From the NCBI RefSeq assembly GCF_003952465.1, contig NZ_CP034448.1:6053001-6117000 (forward strand): a DNA stretch of 64,000 nt, written 5' to 3'. The stretch's first letter is position 1. Every line of letters begins with the position of its first letter. Below are positions 1 to 8,336 of the stretch, in pieces. The notes beneath the pieces were generated by a model. It had not been told where the DNA came from, searched no databases, and saw nothing but the letters and a program-made list of their open reading frames with translations. The DNA is from Mesorhizobium sp. M1B.F.Ca.ET.045.04.1.1. Lineage in GTDB: Bacteria > Pseudomonadota > Alphaproteobacteria > Rhizobiales > Rhizobiaceae. Made by a program: the position numbers and the translations under genes.

Positions 1-729
1 TTCCTGCCTTGGGAAGACGTCGATCTCTCGACGCTGCCGCTGGCTGACGCCTACGCTCTGCAGCGCGGCCGCTCGCTGCTGATCACCATCGAGCCGTGGA
101 CCTGGTCGAAGGATTGGCGCATCACGCCGCCGGAGCTGCGCAACGGCATCTTGAGCGGCAGATACGACGCCAACATGCAGGCGATCTGCAACCTGGTCGG
201 ACAGATGAAAAGCCCGGTGACGATCCGCTGGGCGCAGGAAATGGAAGACACCAACGGCCGCTTCACCTGGGCCAACTGGGCGCCGAAGGACTGGATCGCC
301 GCCTACAAGCGCGAGGTCGATGTCTGCCGCAAGGCCGCGCCCGCGGCCAAATACATGTGGTCTCCCAAGGGAATGGACGGCCTCGAGAAGTACTATCCGG
401 GTGACGACTATGTCGACGTCATCGGCCTGTCGGTGTTCGGCCTGCAGAAGAGGGACAATGACGAAACGGGCCGCGACCGCACCTTCGCCGAGACGCTGAA
501 GCCCGGCTACGACCGTGTCGCGAAATTCAACAAGCCGGTGGTCGTGGCCGAGCTCGGCTATGTCGGAAAGCAGGACTATGTGACGAAGTGGGCGGAAGAA
601 ACCCGCAAGTCCTATGCGGAGTTTCCGGCCCTGACCTCGGTGGTCTACTTCAACCAGAAGGAAACGTGGCCGTGGCTGAACGGCTATGGGCTGCCCGACT
701 GGCGGGTGACCCAGCACGTGCTGCCGTAA
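1..729 (+). CDS. GH26-like beta-mannanase/glycosidase, C-terminal part (5' end outside window)
   Basis: The frame is open from the first base, so the gene begins upstream; 242 codons are visible. The protein resembles the C-terminal part of glycoside hydrolase family 26-like proteins (beta-mannanase clan, TIM barrel) seen in rhizobia. The segment RWAQEME carries a candidate acid/base glutamate (238-240), and VVVAELGY near the end of a predicted beta strand carries a candidate nucleophile glutamate (550-552). Aromatic residues (WANW, WPW) fit sugar-binding subsites. A role in exopolysaccharide or cellulose processing is inferred from family only. The 5' part, including any signal peptide, is not visible. 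Confidence 0.7.
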   Translation, partial: FLPWEDVDLSTLPLADAYALQRGRSLLITIEPWTWSKDWRITPPELRNGILSGRYDANMQAICNLVGQMKSPVTIRWAQEMEDTNGRFTWANWAPKDWIAAYKREVDVCRKAAPAAKYMWSPKGMDGLEKYYPGDDYVDVIGLSVFGLQKRDNDETGRDRTFAETLKPGYDRVAKFNKPVVVAELGYVGKQDYVTKWAEETRKSYAEFPALTSVVYFNQKETWPWLNGYGLPDWRVTQHVLP

Positions 730-742
730 GACCGCAAAGATC

Positions 743-769
743 AGCCCGTCCCGGCATCCGGGACGGGCT
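743..769 (+). terminator. Strong GC hairpin after the glycosidase gene
   Basis: Perfect inverted repeat, a 12-bp stem with a 3-base loop (CAT), starting 14 bases after the glycosidase stop. No U-tract follows, so it may be an RNA 3'-end stabiliser rather than a classic intrinsic terminator. Confidence 0.5.
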
Positions 770-859
770 CCAGCTTCAAGTTCAAAATGACAAGCTCCAA
801 AGCACGGCCTTGGAGACGGGGTGTAGGCGTGGCGTAAATCAGTAGGGGGGAATAAAATC

Positions 860-1363
860 GTGAAAAGGACGTTGGGGAATTTTGTTGGAGCAGCGCTTGC
901 CTGCTTCGTTTTTGTTGTCGGCTCGCAGGCCCCTGCGATGGCCAAGGCCGCGAACAAGGTCGGCAACCAGGCGTCAACAGCGGCCGTCCTCTCCGACGAG
1001 GGCGTCTACCAGCTTTATCAAAACCATTCGTGGCTGTGGGGCAAGAACGGCACCGCCTTCTTCGCGGTGAAGCAGCGGCAGTTCGACGCCTGGACCTCGG
1101 ACAAGGGCAAGCCTGGTTATGGCGACGGCATGTGGTTCATCCCTGGCGGCGGCAAGGTCTGCTACCGGGTGACCTGGCGTGGCGGGTGGGGGTCGAAGAA
1201 ATCCATGACCTGCTTCGAGCATCGTCAGGCCGGCAAGGTGATCTATCAACGCAAGTTGCCGGATGGCGAGTGGTACGCATTCAAGGACCAGCACGGCAAG
1301 TCGAAGTTGCGCTATGGCGACTATGCGAGCGGCAAGATGAAGCGCATCAAAGCGAAGCTGTAG
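860..1363 (+). CDS. Secreted DUF995 domain protein
   Basis: A 167-residue protein with an N-terminal signal peptide (basic MKR, hydrophobic stretch to about residue 25, AMA-type cleavage region). The mature part matches the DUF995 family, common in rhizobia, in which Trp, Gly and Cys positions are conserved (SWLWGKNG, DGMWFIPGGGKVC, GGWGSKK, MTCFE). Two cysteines about 23 residues apart could form a disulfide in the periplasm. The biochemical role of DUF995 is unknown. It lies 130 bases downstream of the glycosidase gene, behind a hairpin, so it is probably a separate unit. Confidence 0.75.
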   Translation: MKRTLGNFVGAALACFVFVVGSQAPAMAKAANKVGNQASTAAVLSDEGVYQLYQNHSWLWGKNGTAFFAVKQRQFDAWTSDKGKPGYGDGMWFIPGGGKVCYRVTWRGGWGSKKSMTCFEHRQAGKVIYQRKLPDGEWYAFKDQHGKSKLRYGDYASGKMKRIKAKL

Positions 1364-1391
1364 TCCAGCGAGCACCCGCAACAGGCAGCGC

Positions 1392-2219
1392 TCAGGCCGC
1401 GGCGCGCCAAGCGCCGGGCGACAGGCCCTTGATCGTCTTGAATACCCGGGTCAGATGGCTCTGATCGGCGAAGCCGGTCGCAACAGCGATCTCGGCCAGC
1501 GGCATTTCGGTCTTCATCAGCACCGAGGCGGCGCGGATGCGGCGGTCGCGCAGATATTGGCCGGGCGTCATGCCGGCGGCGCGGTGGAAGTCGCGGATGA
1601 CCTGGAAGCGGGTGACCCTGGCCGCCGCCGCCAGCTGCGCAAGGTCGAAGCCGGCCGAAAGATCGGCGGCGATCAGCTCGCCATAGAGGCGGAAGCGCCT
1701 TGCTGTCTCGCCGGCTTCCGAAGCATGGTCCCGGACCTTGCCATCGCCGAAGCGCTTGGCGAGTTTGCTGAGCACCACCAACATCGCCGCTTCCTGATCG
1801 AGCTCTCCGGCGAGGCGATGAGCACGCACGAAAGCTCGCGCCAGTTCCGGCGCCTGCACGATGCCCTCGCTGAACATCGGCAGTCCGCGCAGCTCCAGAT
1901 CCTCGGCGATCTCGGCCATCAAGGCGGCGTCCGGATAGCAGGTGCGATAGGCCCAGCCGGCGGGTGCGCCCTTCTCGCCGTCATGCGGCTCTTCGGGATT
2001 GACGATGATGATCGAACCCGCCTGGGCCAGATGCTGGCGGCGGCCAATGCGCAGCTTCTCGACGCCGGCCACGACGACGCCGAAGACCCAGGTCGGGTGC
2101 GTGTGCAGCGCATAAGCGTGGTCGCGGTAGCGGGCGGCGAGCATTTCGAGGCCGCCGAGGCTCTCATGCCGCGTCAGCTTTGCTGCTTCGCGTTCTCTTT
2201 GCTCGCTGGCGTCACTCAT
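1392..2219 (-). CDS. AraC family transcriptional regulator with cupin-like sensor domain
   Basis: 275 residues. The N-terminal half is an AraC-type cupin sensor (HTHPTWVFGVVVAG and NPEEPHDGE are typical metal- or ligand-pocket segments). The C-terminal ~100 residues contain the two helix-turn-helix motifs; LAEIAVATGFADQSHLTRVFK is the second and matches the AraC signature. It is transcribed divergently from an M20 amidohydrolase across a 100-bp gap, so that gene is the most likely target. The effector cannot be predicted. Confidence 0.85.
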   Translation of the reverse strand: MSDASEQREREAAKLTRHESLGGLEMLAARYRDHAYALHTHPTWVFGVVVAGVEKLRIGRRQHLAQAGSIIIVNPEEPHDGEKGAPAGWAYRTCYPDAALMAEIAEDLELRGLPMFSEGIVQAPELARAFVRAHRLAGELDQEAAMLVVLSKLAKRFGDGKVRDHASEAGETARRFRLYGELIAADLSAGFDLAQLAAAARVTRFQVIRDFHRAAGMTPGQYLRDRRIRAASVLMKTEMPLAEIAVATGFADQSHLTRVFKTIKGLSPGAWRAAA

Positions 2220-2319
2220 CAGGACAAGCCTTCTTCAAACCGCCCTGCCCGTCAATCCCGTTCAAGACGCGAGCCGGGAACATCGGCAACATCGCCGCAA
2301 ACGAAGCGGAGATAAGACG

Positions 2320-3498
2320 ATGCGGGAAAACGACGGGATAGCGGCGATCGTCTCCGAGGTGATCGGCTGGCGGCAGGCGATCCACGCCAATCCGGAACTC
2401 GGCTTCGCCGAGCATGAGACGGCGGCTTTCGTCGCGGCGAAGCTGACGGAATTCGGCCTGACCGTCCACACCAACGTCAGCGCCACCGCGATGGTGGCGA
2501 CGCTGACGAAGGGCGCGAGCGGCAAGGCGGTCGCGCTGCGCGCCGAGCTGGACGCGCTGCCGATCAAGGAAGCAACGGGCCTGGCCTACGCCTCGCGCAA
2601 GGATGGCGTCATGCATGCCTGCGGCCATGACGGCCACGCCGCCATGCTGCTAGGCGCGGCGAAACTACTGGCCGAAAGCGACAGTTTCGACGGCACCGTG
2701 GTGTTCGTCTTCCAGCCGGCCGAGGAGGTGCTGGGCGGCGGCAAGAAGATGATCGAGGACGGACTGCTGAAGCGCTTCCCGGTCGAGCAGGTCTTTGCCG
2801 TGCATAACTGGCCGGGCTTTCCGGAGGGCCATATCGGCGTGCGTGCTGGGCCGCAGATGGCGGCGGTCGACGATTTCGAGATCGTCTTTCGCGGCAGCGG
2901 CTGCCACGCGGCGATGCCGCATCTGGGTGACGATCCGCTGCTTGCCGCGGCAAGCTTCGTGAGCGCGATCCAGCGGCTGGTTTCCCGCAGCATCGATCCG
3001 CTGTCGCCGGCCGTGCTGTCGGTGACGCAGATCCACGGCGGTCGCTTCAACAATTTCGTGCCGGGCGAGGTGAGGGTCGAAGGCACCTGCCGCTTCTATG
3101 ACCGCGCGCTTTCCGATCATTGTGCGGCCGAGATCGAGCGCGTTGCGACGTCATGCGCCGCCATGCACGGCGCCAGCGCCGAGCTCACCTACAGGCGCGG
3201 CTACCCGCCGGTGGTGAATCCGGCAAGCGGCGCGGCGCTCGCCGCGCAAGCCGGCGCGGATACGGTCGGCGCGGAACGTGTCGCGACCGAGTTCCAGCCC
3301 AGCATGGGCTGCGAGGATTTTGCTTTCCTGCTGCAGGGCGTCGGCGACGGCGCCTATGTGTGGATCGGCGCCGGCGATGTCGGCCCGGGCGCCGGACTGC
3401 ATGGCGACCGTTTCGTCTTCAACGACGCCATCGTCCCGATCGGCATCCGCTTCTTCCTCAACGTCGTGCAGCGCGCGCTGCCGGTCGGCGGAAAGTAG
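2320..3498 (+). CDS. M20D family amidohydrolase (hippurate hydrolase-like)
   Basis: 392 residues, the normal length for M20D metalloamidases, which hydrolyse N-acyl amino acids or related amides with a two-metal centre. MHACGHDGHAAML (about residues 97-109) is the family metal-binding signature, and FQPAEEVLGGG holds the catalytic and metal-bridging glutamates. ATG is preceded by GCGGAG at suitable spacing. The substrate could be N-acetyl or N-aroyl amino acids or an indole-amino-acid conjugate; sequence alone does not decide. The divergent AraC gene may control it. Confidence 0.85.
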   Translation: MRENDGIAAIVSEVIGWRQAIHANPELGFAEHETAAFVAAKLTEFGLTVHTNVSATAMVATLTKGASGKAVALRAELDALPIKEATGLAYASRKDGVMHACGHDGHAAMLLGAAKLLAESDSFDGTVVFVFQPAEEVLGGGKKMIEDGLLKRFPVEQVFAVHNWPGFPEGHIGVRAGPQMAAVDDFEIVFRGSGCHAAMPHLGDDPLLAAASFVSAIQRLVSRSIDPLSPAVLSVTQIHGGRFNNFVPGEVRVEGTCRFYDRALSDHCAAEIERVATSCAAMHGASAELTYRRGYPPVVNPASGAALAAQAGADTVGAERVATEFQPSMGCEDFAFLLQGVGDGAYVWIGAGDVGPGAGLHGDRFVFNDAIVPIGIRFFLNVVQRALPVGGK

Positions 3499-3562
3499 CG
3501 CAATTGCCAAGCAAGGAGTTTTCGCGCAACGGTTCGAGCGATCGAAACGACTGCGAGACCTG

Positions 3563-4729
3563 ATGCCGGGGGTTGACAAGACCGTGCTCATCACCGGAGC
3601 GCGCGCGCCGGTGGCGCTGCATCTGGCGCGCCTGCTCGACGCCGCCGGCCGCCGGGTCATCCTTGCCGACACCCCGACGCGGCCGATCGCCACCGCGAGC
3701 AAGGCCTGCGCGCGCTATCATCGCCTGCCGCCGCCGCGCTTCGAGCCGGGGGCTTATGCCGAGGCGGTGGAAGCGCTGGTCCGGGCTGAAAGCATAGAAT
3801 TGGTCATCCCGACGTGCGAGGAGGTTTTTTATCTCGCGCTGGCGTGGCGCGAACGGCCGATGCGGGCACAGCTATTCGCGCCGGGTATCGAACAGTTGGC
3901 TGAGGTGCACAACAAGCATGCCTTCATCCGGCTGGCCCAGCGCCTCGGCCTAGCGGTGCCGGAGACCACGCTGCTCAAATCTCGCGACGATCTGGAGGCG
4001 GTCCGCAGCCATTGGCGCAACCTGGTGTTCAAGCCGGTCTGGTCGCGCTTCGCCAGCCATGTGCTGCTGCGTCCTACACCGGATTTTCTCGACGCCATCG
4101 CCCCCTCGCCCGCCACGCCGTGGGTGGCGCAGCGCTTTGTCGACGGCGACGAGATCAGCGCCTATGCGGTGGCGCGCGCGGGCAAGCTGAAGGCGCTGGC
4201 GCTCTATCGGTCGCTCTATCGCGCCGGCAAGGGCGCCGGCATCTTTTTCGAACGGGTGGAGGACCGAGCAGCGCGCGAGCTGGTCGAGCGCATCGTCGCC
4301 GGCACGTCATGGACCGGGCAGATTTCCTTCGACCTTATGCGCGAAACGGGCGGCCGGGTGCTGCCGCTGGAATGCAATCCGCGCGCTGTGAGCGGCCTGC
4401 ATTTCTTCCGCGATCCGGTGCGTTTCGCCGACGCAGTGCTGGAAGGCGGCCCGGAAATCATCCCCGACGTCATCGCGCCGCAAACGGTGCGGCTTGCCAT
4501 GTGGATTTATGGATTGCCGGCGGCGTTGCGCTCAGGCGGCCTCGGCCGTTTTCGGAAGGCGATGCGCCAAGGCCAGGAACTGCTCGACTGGCCGGGCGAC
4601 CCGGCGCCGGTGAAGGCGCAGTGGACGGCGCTGTCAGAGATCGCCGGTGCGGCCTGGCGCCAAGGGATCAGCCTGCAGGCGGCGTCGACGCGGGATATAG
4701 AGTGGAATGGGCCTGCGGATTGTTATTGA
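3563..4729 (+). CDS. ATP-grasp domain protein (carboxylate-amine ligase-like)
   Basis: 388 residues from ATG at 3563; the open frame extends further upstream but MPGVDKTVLITGARAP is a natural N-terminus with a nucleotide-fold beta strand. The order is an N-terminal pre-ATP-grasp domain (to about residue 110), then the ATP-grasp fold with a candidate ATP-binding lysine in LVFKPVWSRF and metal-binding acids in ISFDLMRETGG and PLECNPRAVSG. CarB/PylC-like enzymes of this kind make acyl-phosphates and join them to amines. It converges on the six-gene operon at 4940-11135, separated by one repeat element, so a role in the same pathway is possible but not shown. Confidence 0.75.
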   Translation: MPGVDKTVLITGARAPVALHLARLLDAAGRRVILADTPTRPIATASKACARYHRLPPPRFEPGAYAEAVEALVRAESIELVIPTCEEVFYLALAWRERPMRAQLFAPGIEQLAEVHNKHAFIRLAQRLGLAVPETTLLKSRDDLEAVRSHWRNLVFKPVWSRFASHVLLRPTPDFLDAIAPSPATPWVAQRFVDGDEISAYAVARAGKLKALALYRSLYRAGKGAGIFFERVEDRAARELVERIVAGTSWTGQISFDLMRETGGRVLPLECNPRAVSGLHFFRDPVRFADAVLEGGPEIIPDVIAPQTVRLAMWIYGLPAALRSGGLGRFRKAMRQGQELLDWPGDPAPVKAQWTALSEIAGAAWRQGISLQAASTRDIEWNGPADCY

Positions 4730-4744
4730 CGCTGGCGGGACAGC

Positions 4745-4901
4745 ACCCCCCTCTGGCCTGCCGGCCATCTCCCCCGCAAGGGGGGAGATTACCAGCTTCG
4801 CCGTCGGCGCCTTTATTGCAGTGTCGGAGATTGGCGAAAGCCGGCGCGACAGCCAATCTCCCCCCTTGCGGGGGAGATGTCCGGCAGGACAGAGGGGGTG
4901 T
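4745..4901. repeat. Mosaic palindromic repeat, copy 1 (CCGGC module type)
   Basis: Two inverted arms around a unique spacer. The left arm reads CCCCCCTCTGGCCTGCCGGCC then CTCCCCCGCAAGGGGGGAG; the right arm is nearly its reverse complement and ends GTCCGGCAGGACAGAGGGGG. It fills most of the gap between the convergent ATP-grasp and Rieske genes and could act as a bidirectional terminator. It belongs to the family described in the findings. Confidence 0.85.
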
Positions 4902-4939
4902 GACGGAACGCGACGCATCCTTGCTTTGTAGCAACCCAT

Positions 4940-5941
4940 TCACAGCTCAATCTGATGCACCCTCGGCACGGCGGCCGCCGGCGGCATTTTCCCCTCCATG
5001 ATCGCCGCGATATCCCGGCGCAGGAAATCGAGCGGGCCGATTATCGGCAGCGCCTGTGGCGCGAAACGGGCGTTGTCGCTCGCCGATTTCAGCACGCGGC
5101 GGTCCTGGTGCAGCGCGATATTGAACAGTGGCTTGAAGGCGAGCGCCTTCAGCTCACCAAGCAAGCCCTGGCGCCGCCCGATCAGCCAGCCTACGCCCTC
5201 GACGGTGCGTTCGTCGGCCTGACGCAGATGAAAGGTCGTGGCGAGCACCAGCCCATCCCTGCCCCAATATTCAAGCTCGGCGATGCCGGGATGGCGGAAG
5301 CGGCCTATGGTCCTGGTCCGCTCGCCTTCGAGCAGCCGGCTGATCAGCCCTTGCTGGCGCTCTTCGCCGGTATAGGTCGCCTCGACCCAGCCCTCGCCGC
5401 CGGTCACCTCGACCCGCACCAGATGACGCTTCGAGGTCAGGCCGCGCAGCAGGCCCTTGTGCGTGAAATGGGTGTGGGTGGCATCGAGGATGTTTTCGGC
5501 CGCATCGATCACCGTTGACTGCGTCGATGAGCGCACCCGCCGCGCGATGATGTCCTTGCCCTGCATACAATGGAGATAGGGTTCGCCCTGCGGCACGCCG
5601 GAGGAGACGAAGACGACGCCGTCGCGCTCGATGGCGGCGAAGCGGCGCACCCGGTAATGCGGCATCTCGCCGACATGGCCGGGAATAGTCGTGCAGCGGC
5701 CTTCGCCGTCATAGCGCCAGCCATGGTAGGGGCATTCGATCTCGCCGCCGGTCACCTTGCCGGTCGAAAGTTCCACCAGACGGTGCGGGCAGCGGTCGAA
5801 TAGCGCGGCGATGCCTTGCGCCGAGCGGAATAGCACCAGCGGCGCGCCATCGAACAGGATGCGCTTCGGCCGCTTGCCGATGCCGGCCGAGAGCGCTACC
5901 GCCTGCCAAAAATCCGTCCCGTGGTCGCGGCGCTCGCTCAC
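4940..5941 (-). CDS. Rieske [2Fe-2S] non-heme iron oxygenase, alpha-subunit-like
   Basis: 333 residues, GTG start overlapping the stop of the preceding gene by four bases (GTGA). The Rieske cluster motif is complete: RCPHR and, 16 residues later, ECPYHGW (C-x-H ... C-x2-H). The mononuclear iron site is also present in ENILDATHTHFTHKG (N-x2-D-x2-H-x4-H). Length and order fit the single-component terminal oxygenases of the VanA/KshA type, which hydroxylate or demethylate and need a separate reductase; none is encoded nearby. It is the last gene of the tightly packed operon, suggesting a late tailoring oxidation. Confidence 0.88.
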   Translation of the reverse strand: MSERRDHGTDFWQAVALSAGIGKRPKRILFDGAPLVLFRSAQGIAALFDRCPHRLVELSTGKVTGGEIECPYHGWRYDGEGRCTTIPGHVGEMPHYRVRRFAAIERDGVVFVSSGVPQGEPYLHCMQGKDIIARRVRSSTQSTVIDAAENILDATHTHFTHKGLLRGLTSKRHLVRVEVTGGEGWVEATYTGEERQQGLISRLLEGERTRTIGRFRHPGIAELEYWGRDGLVLATTFHLRQADERTVEGVGWLIGRRQGLLGELKALAFKPLFNIALHQDRRVLKSASDNARFAPQALPIIGPLDFLRRDIAAIMEGKMPPAAAVPRVHQIEL

Positions 5942-7083
5942 AGTTCGAACCTCCTGAGCAAAGGGATGCCGACCAGCGCCAGCACGGTTTCCATGGCGCG
6001 GATCGCCATTCGCCGGCGGCGCGGAAGATGGCCGGCGTAGACGGCGTTGTATTCGATCGCGGCAATAGCGCCGCGCCGGCGCTTGAAGCCGGCGGCGCCG
6101 GCGCTCATGTTGAAGAACAGGCCTTGCGCCGTGGCATGGTCCTGCCCCATCGCCATCACCATCCGGTAGAGCCCCTCGCCGAGCGGCAGGCTGGTGTCGT
6201 AGCCGACGATCGGCTGGGTGAGCGTGCCGCCGTTCTCGAACAGGCCGGTGACGGCGACCAGCTCGCCGCCGGGACGGCGCAGGCCGGCAAGGCTGATGAT
6301 GCCGCGCCGATGCATCTCGGCGATGTAGCGCGCCGTGTAGTGCGGATTGAGCAGCGTGTATTTTTCCAGATAGAGCATGTTGTAGAGCGCCTCGGCGCGC
6401 GCATAGTCGGCCTCGGTGAAGTCCGCATCGCCGACCCGCTCGAAGGGCGTGGCGCCGAGTTGCTTGCGGTCGAGCTTCATGTTCTTGGTCATGGCGGGCG
6501 CGGCGCTGCGGTCGGCGAAGATGTAGATCTGCCGCGCCGCCAGCATGCGAAAGCCCTCCGCCTTCAGCGCGGCAATGGTCGCCGGATCGGCGATCTCGTT
6601 CAGCGAGCGGATGAGGATGGCACGATCGGGAAAGCGCGCGACCAGCGCGGCGCGGAGCGCCGCGACCGTCTGCCGGTCGAGCAGCGGCATAGGATTGGTG
6701 GAATAGAGCCAGTTGTTGACCTGCACCTGATGGTCGAGGCCGCTTGCCCTGACCAGCGACGCGCAGGCACCGATCAATGCCTGAAGCGCGCGGCGCAGCA
6801 AAGGATGGGCGGCGAAGTTGCGCGTCTCGTCTATCGCGTAGTCGATATAGGCGCTGGAGGGGCAGCAGATGTAGCAGTTCGGTGCGTCGCCCGCATCGTT
6901 GAGCGTCAGCGGGAAGGTTCGGCCGGCGACCTCGAAAGTCTCGACTTTGGTCGTCAGGTTTGCAACGAGGTTGCCTACCGGCATCTCATTGAAAAGTCGG
7001 ACGAATGCCTCAACCTTTGCCGGCTTGTTTTCGACCCGGTCGGCTTGCTGTGCCGGCCTTGCCGCGATGGCCACCCGGCTCAT
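5938..7083 (-). CDS. GNAT/FemAB-like acyltransferase of unknown specificity
   Basis: 381 residues from ATG at 7083, chosen because it overlaps the upstream stop as ATGA, the pattern of this operon; an in-frame start 21 bases earlier is possible. The C-terminal half has the feel of a GNAT or FemAB-type acyl-CoA or aminoacyl transferase: YARAEALYNMLYLEKYTLLNP, then GIISLAGLRRPGGELVAVTGLF and GLYRMVMAMGQDHA. The N-terminal half contains a CYICCPSS cluster of three cysteines of unknown use. No close family is recognised. Context suggests it transfers or releases an acyl group built by the neighbouring ketosynthase and ligase. Confidence 0.5.
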   Translation of the reverse strand: MSRVAIAARPAQQADRVENKPAKVEAFVRLFNEMPVGNLVANLTTKVETFEVAGRTFPLTLNDAGDAPNCYICCPSSAYIDYAIDETRNFAAHPLLRRALQALIGACASLVRASGLDHQVQVNNWLYSTNPMPLLDRQTVAALRAALVARFPDRAILIRSLNEIADPATIAALKAEGFRMLAARQIYIFADRSAAPAMTKNMKLDRKQLGATPFERVGDADFTEADYARAEALYNMLYLEKYTLLNPHYTARYIAEMHRRGIISLAGLRRPGGELVAVTGLFENGGTLTQPIVGYDTSLPLGEGLYRMVMAMGQDHATAQGLFFNMSAGAAGFKRRRGAIAAIEYNAVYAGHLPRRRRMAIRAMETVLALVGIPLLRRFEL

Positions 7084-8336
7084 GGAACCCGCTCCAGCCG
7101 GCATTCGACGCGGCGCAATTTGCGGCTAGTCTCCAGCGGCAGCGGCGCACGCACCAGCGTGACGGTTGCGGTAGTACCTCGTCCCTCCAGCAGCGAGCGC
7201 ACTGCCTGAAGCGCCGCTGCCGCAGCATCGTAGGCAAGGCTGGGTGGGAGTCTCAGCTCGATCGCGTCCGGCGCGGTCTGGACGAGCCGAAAATCGTCGA
7301 TGCGGCGGTCGGCCTTGAGCACGGCGTTGCGCAGCACATCCGGCGTGACGAGGATCGGACCGCTTTTCGAAAGGAACCGGAAGACATCGTCCATGCGGCC
7401 GACGACTTCTTCCACGCGGCGTAGCGGCGAGCCGCATTTGCAAGGCTGGCCTGAGAGGCGCAGCAGGTCATTCATGCGGTAGCGCGCCATGATCTGGGTC
7501 TGGCGACGGAAGGCGGTGACCAGTGGCGTCACCAGCCCCTCGCCCGCCGGCTCGAATTCGAAGAAGACTGAGTCCTCGGCGAGATGCAGGCTGCCCTGCC
7601 GGCAGGTCACGGCGAGCAAACCTTCGGTCGCCATGTAGATCTGCTCGAGCCGCAGCCGGAAGAAGGCTTCGATCACCGGGCGGTCGACCGGATCGAGTGT
7701 CTCGGCGGCCGAGAAGATACGCTTTGGCGCAAGTCGGAACCCCTCCGCGGCGAAATGCCTGAGCATCTTCGGCGGCGCGATGACCACCGTCGGGTCGAAG
7801 GTTTCCAGCGTCTCGCGCCAGCCCTCCGGCCCGAGCGTCAGGTCGAAGAAGGCGAGCTTGATCAGCCTCGACCTGCGGGCGCCTTCGTATAGCCCGGTGT
7901 TCTGCGGCAGGATGACGGCGACACGCATGCCGCGCCACAGGAGATCGGGCGCCGCCTTGGCGAGGATCGCGCCCAGCCAGCGGTATTTTTCCGCCTCGGA
8001 AATCACGAACAGGCCGCGATTGCCCGACGTGCCGGTGCTGGCTCCGACGGTGAGACTGTCTACGCGCCCATCGCGGGCCAAGGCTGCCCAAGCCTCGGCG
8101 GCGGTGATGCCATGAACATTGAAATCTTCGAAGCGCGCCATCAGCAGCGCCTTGTCGGCGATCGGCAGGTCGGTGAGACGAGCCGGCGCGTGGCGATAGA
8201 AGGGCGCGCGCGGCAGGTCGCGGTCGAGGAAGCGACGCAACGCTGCCGCCTGCCAGCGCTCGAAGTCGCCGCGGCTCTTGCGCGAAACCCAGCGCGTCAG
8301 GGCAAAGGAGCCGACCGCTTCCGCCAGAGCGTTCAT
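7080..8336 (-). CDS. PaaK/coenzyme F390 synthetase-type adenylate-forming ligase
   Basis: 418 residues. It has the ANL-superfamily phosphate loop in the PaaK form (VGASTGTSGNRG, residues 97-108), a core motif IYMATEG (233-239), YRMNDLL (286-292) and the zinc-type CKCG (299-302) followed by RVEEVVGRMDD, which are hallmarks of the phenylacetate-CoA ligase/F390 synthetase family. Such enzymes activate a carboxylate as acyl-AMP and pass it to CoA, a carrier protein or an alcohol/amine. It overlaps both neighbours by four bases. Substrate unknown; F420 is not expected here. Confidence 0.82.
   Translation of the reverse strand: MNALAEAVGSFALTRWVSRKSRGDFERWQAAALRRFLDRDLPRAPFYRHAPARLTDLPIADKALLMARFEDFNVHGITAAEAWAALARDGRVDSLTVGASTGTSGNRGLFVISEAEKYRWLGAILAKAAPDLLWRGMRVAVILPQNTGLYEGARRSRLIKLAFFDLTLGPEGWRETLETFDPTVVIAPPKMLRHFAAEGFRLAPKRIFSAAETLDPVDRPVIEAFFRLRLEQIYMATEGLLAVTCRQGSLHLAEDSVFFEFEPAGEGLVTPLVTAFRRQTQIMARYRMNDLLRLSGQPCKCGSPLRRVEEVVGRMDDVFRFLSKSGPILVTPDVLRNAVLKADRRIDDFRLVQTAPDAIELRLPPSLAYDAAAAALQAVRSLLEGRGTTATVTLVRAPLPLETSRKLRRVECRLERVP

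Noticed and set aside
7080..8336. Annotation of the ligase as true coenzyme F390 synthetase
   Set aside because: F390 synthesis is a methanogen trait and no F420 genes are seen; the family name only reflects fold similarity.
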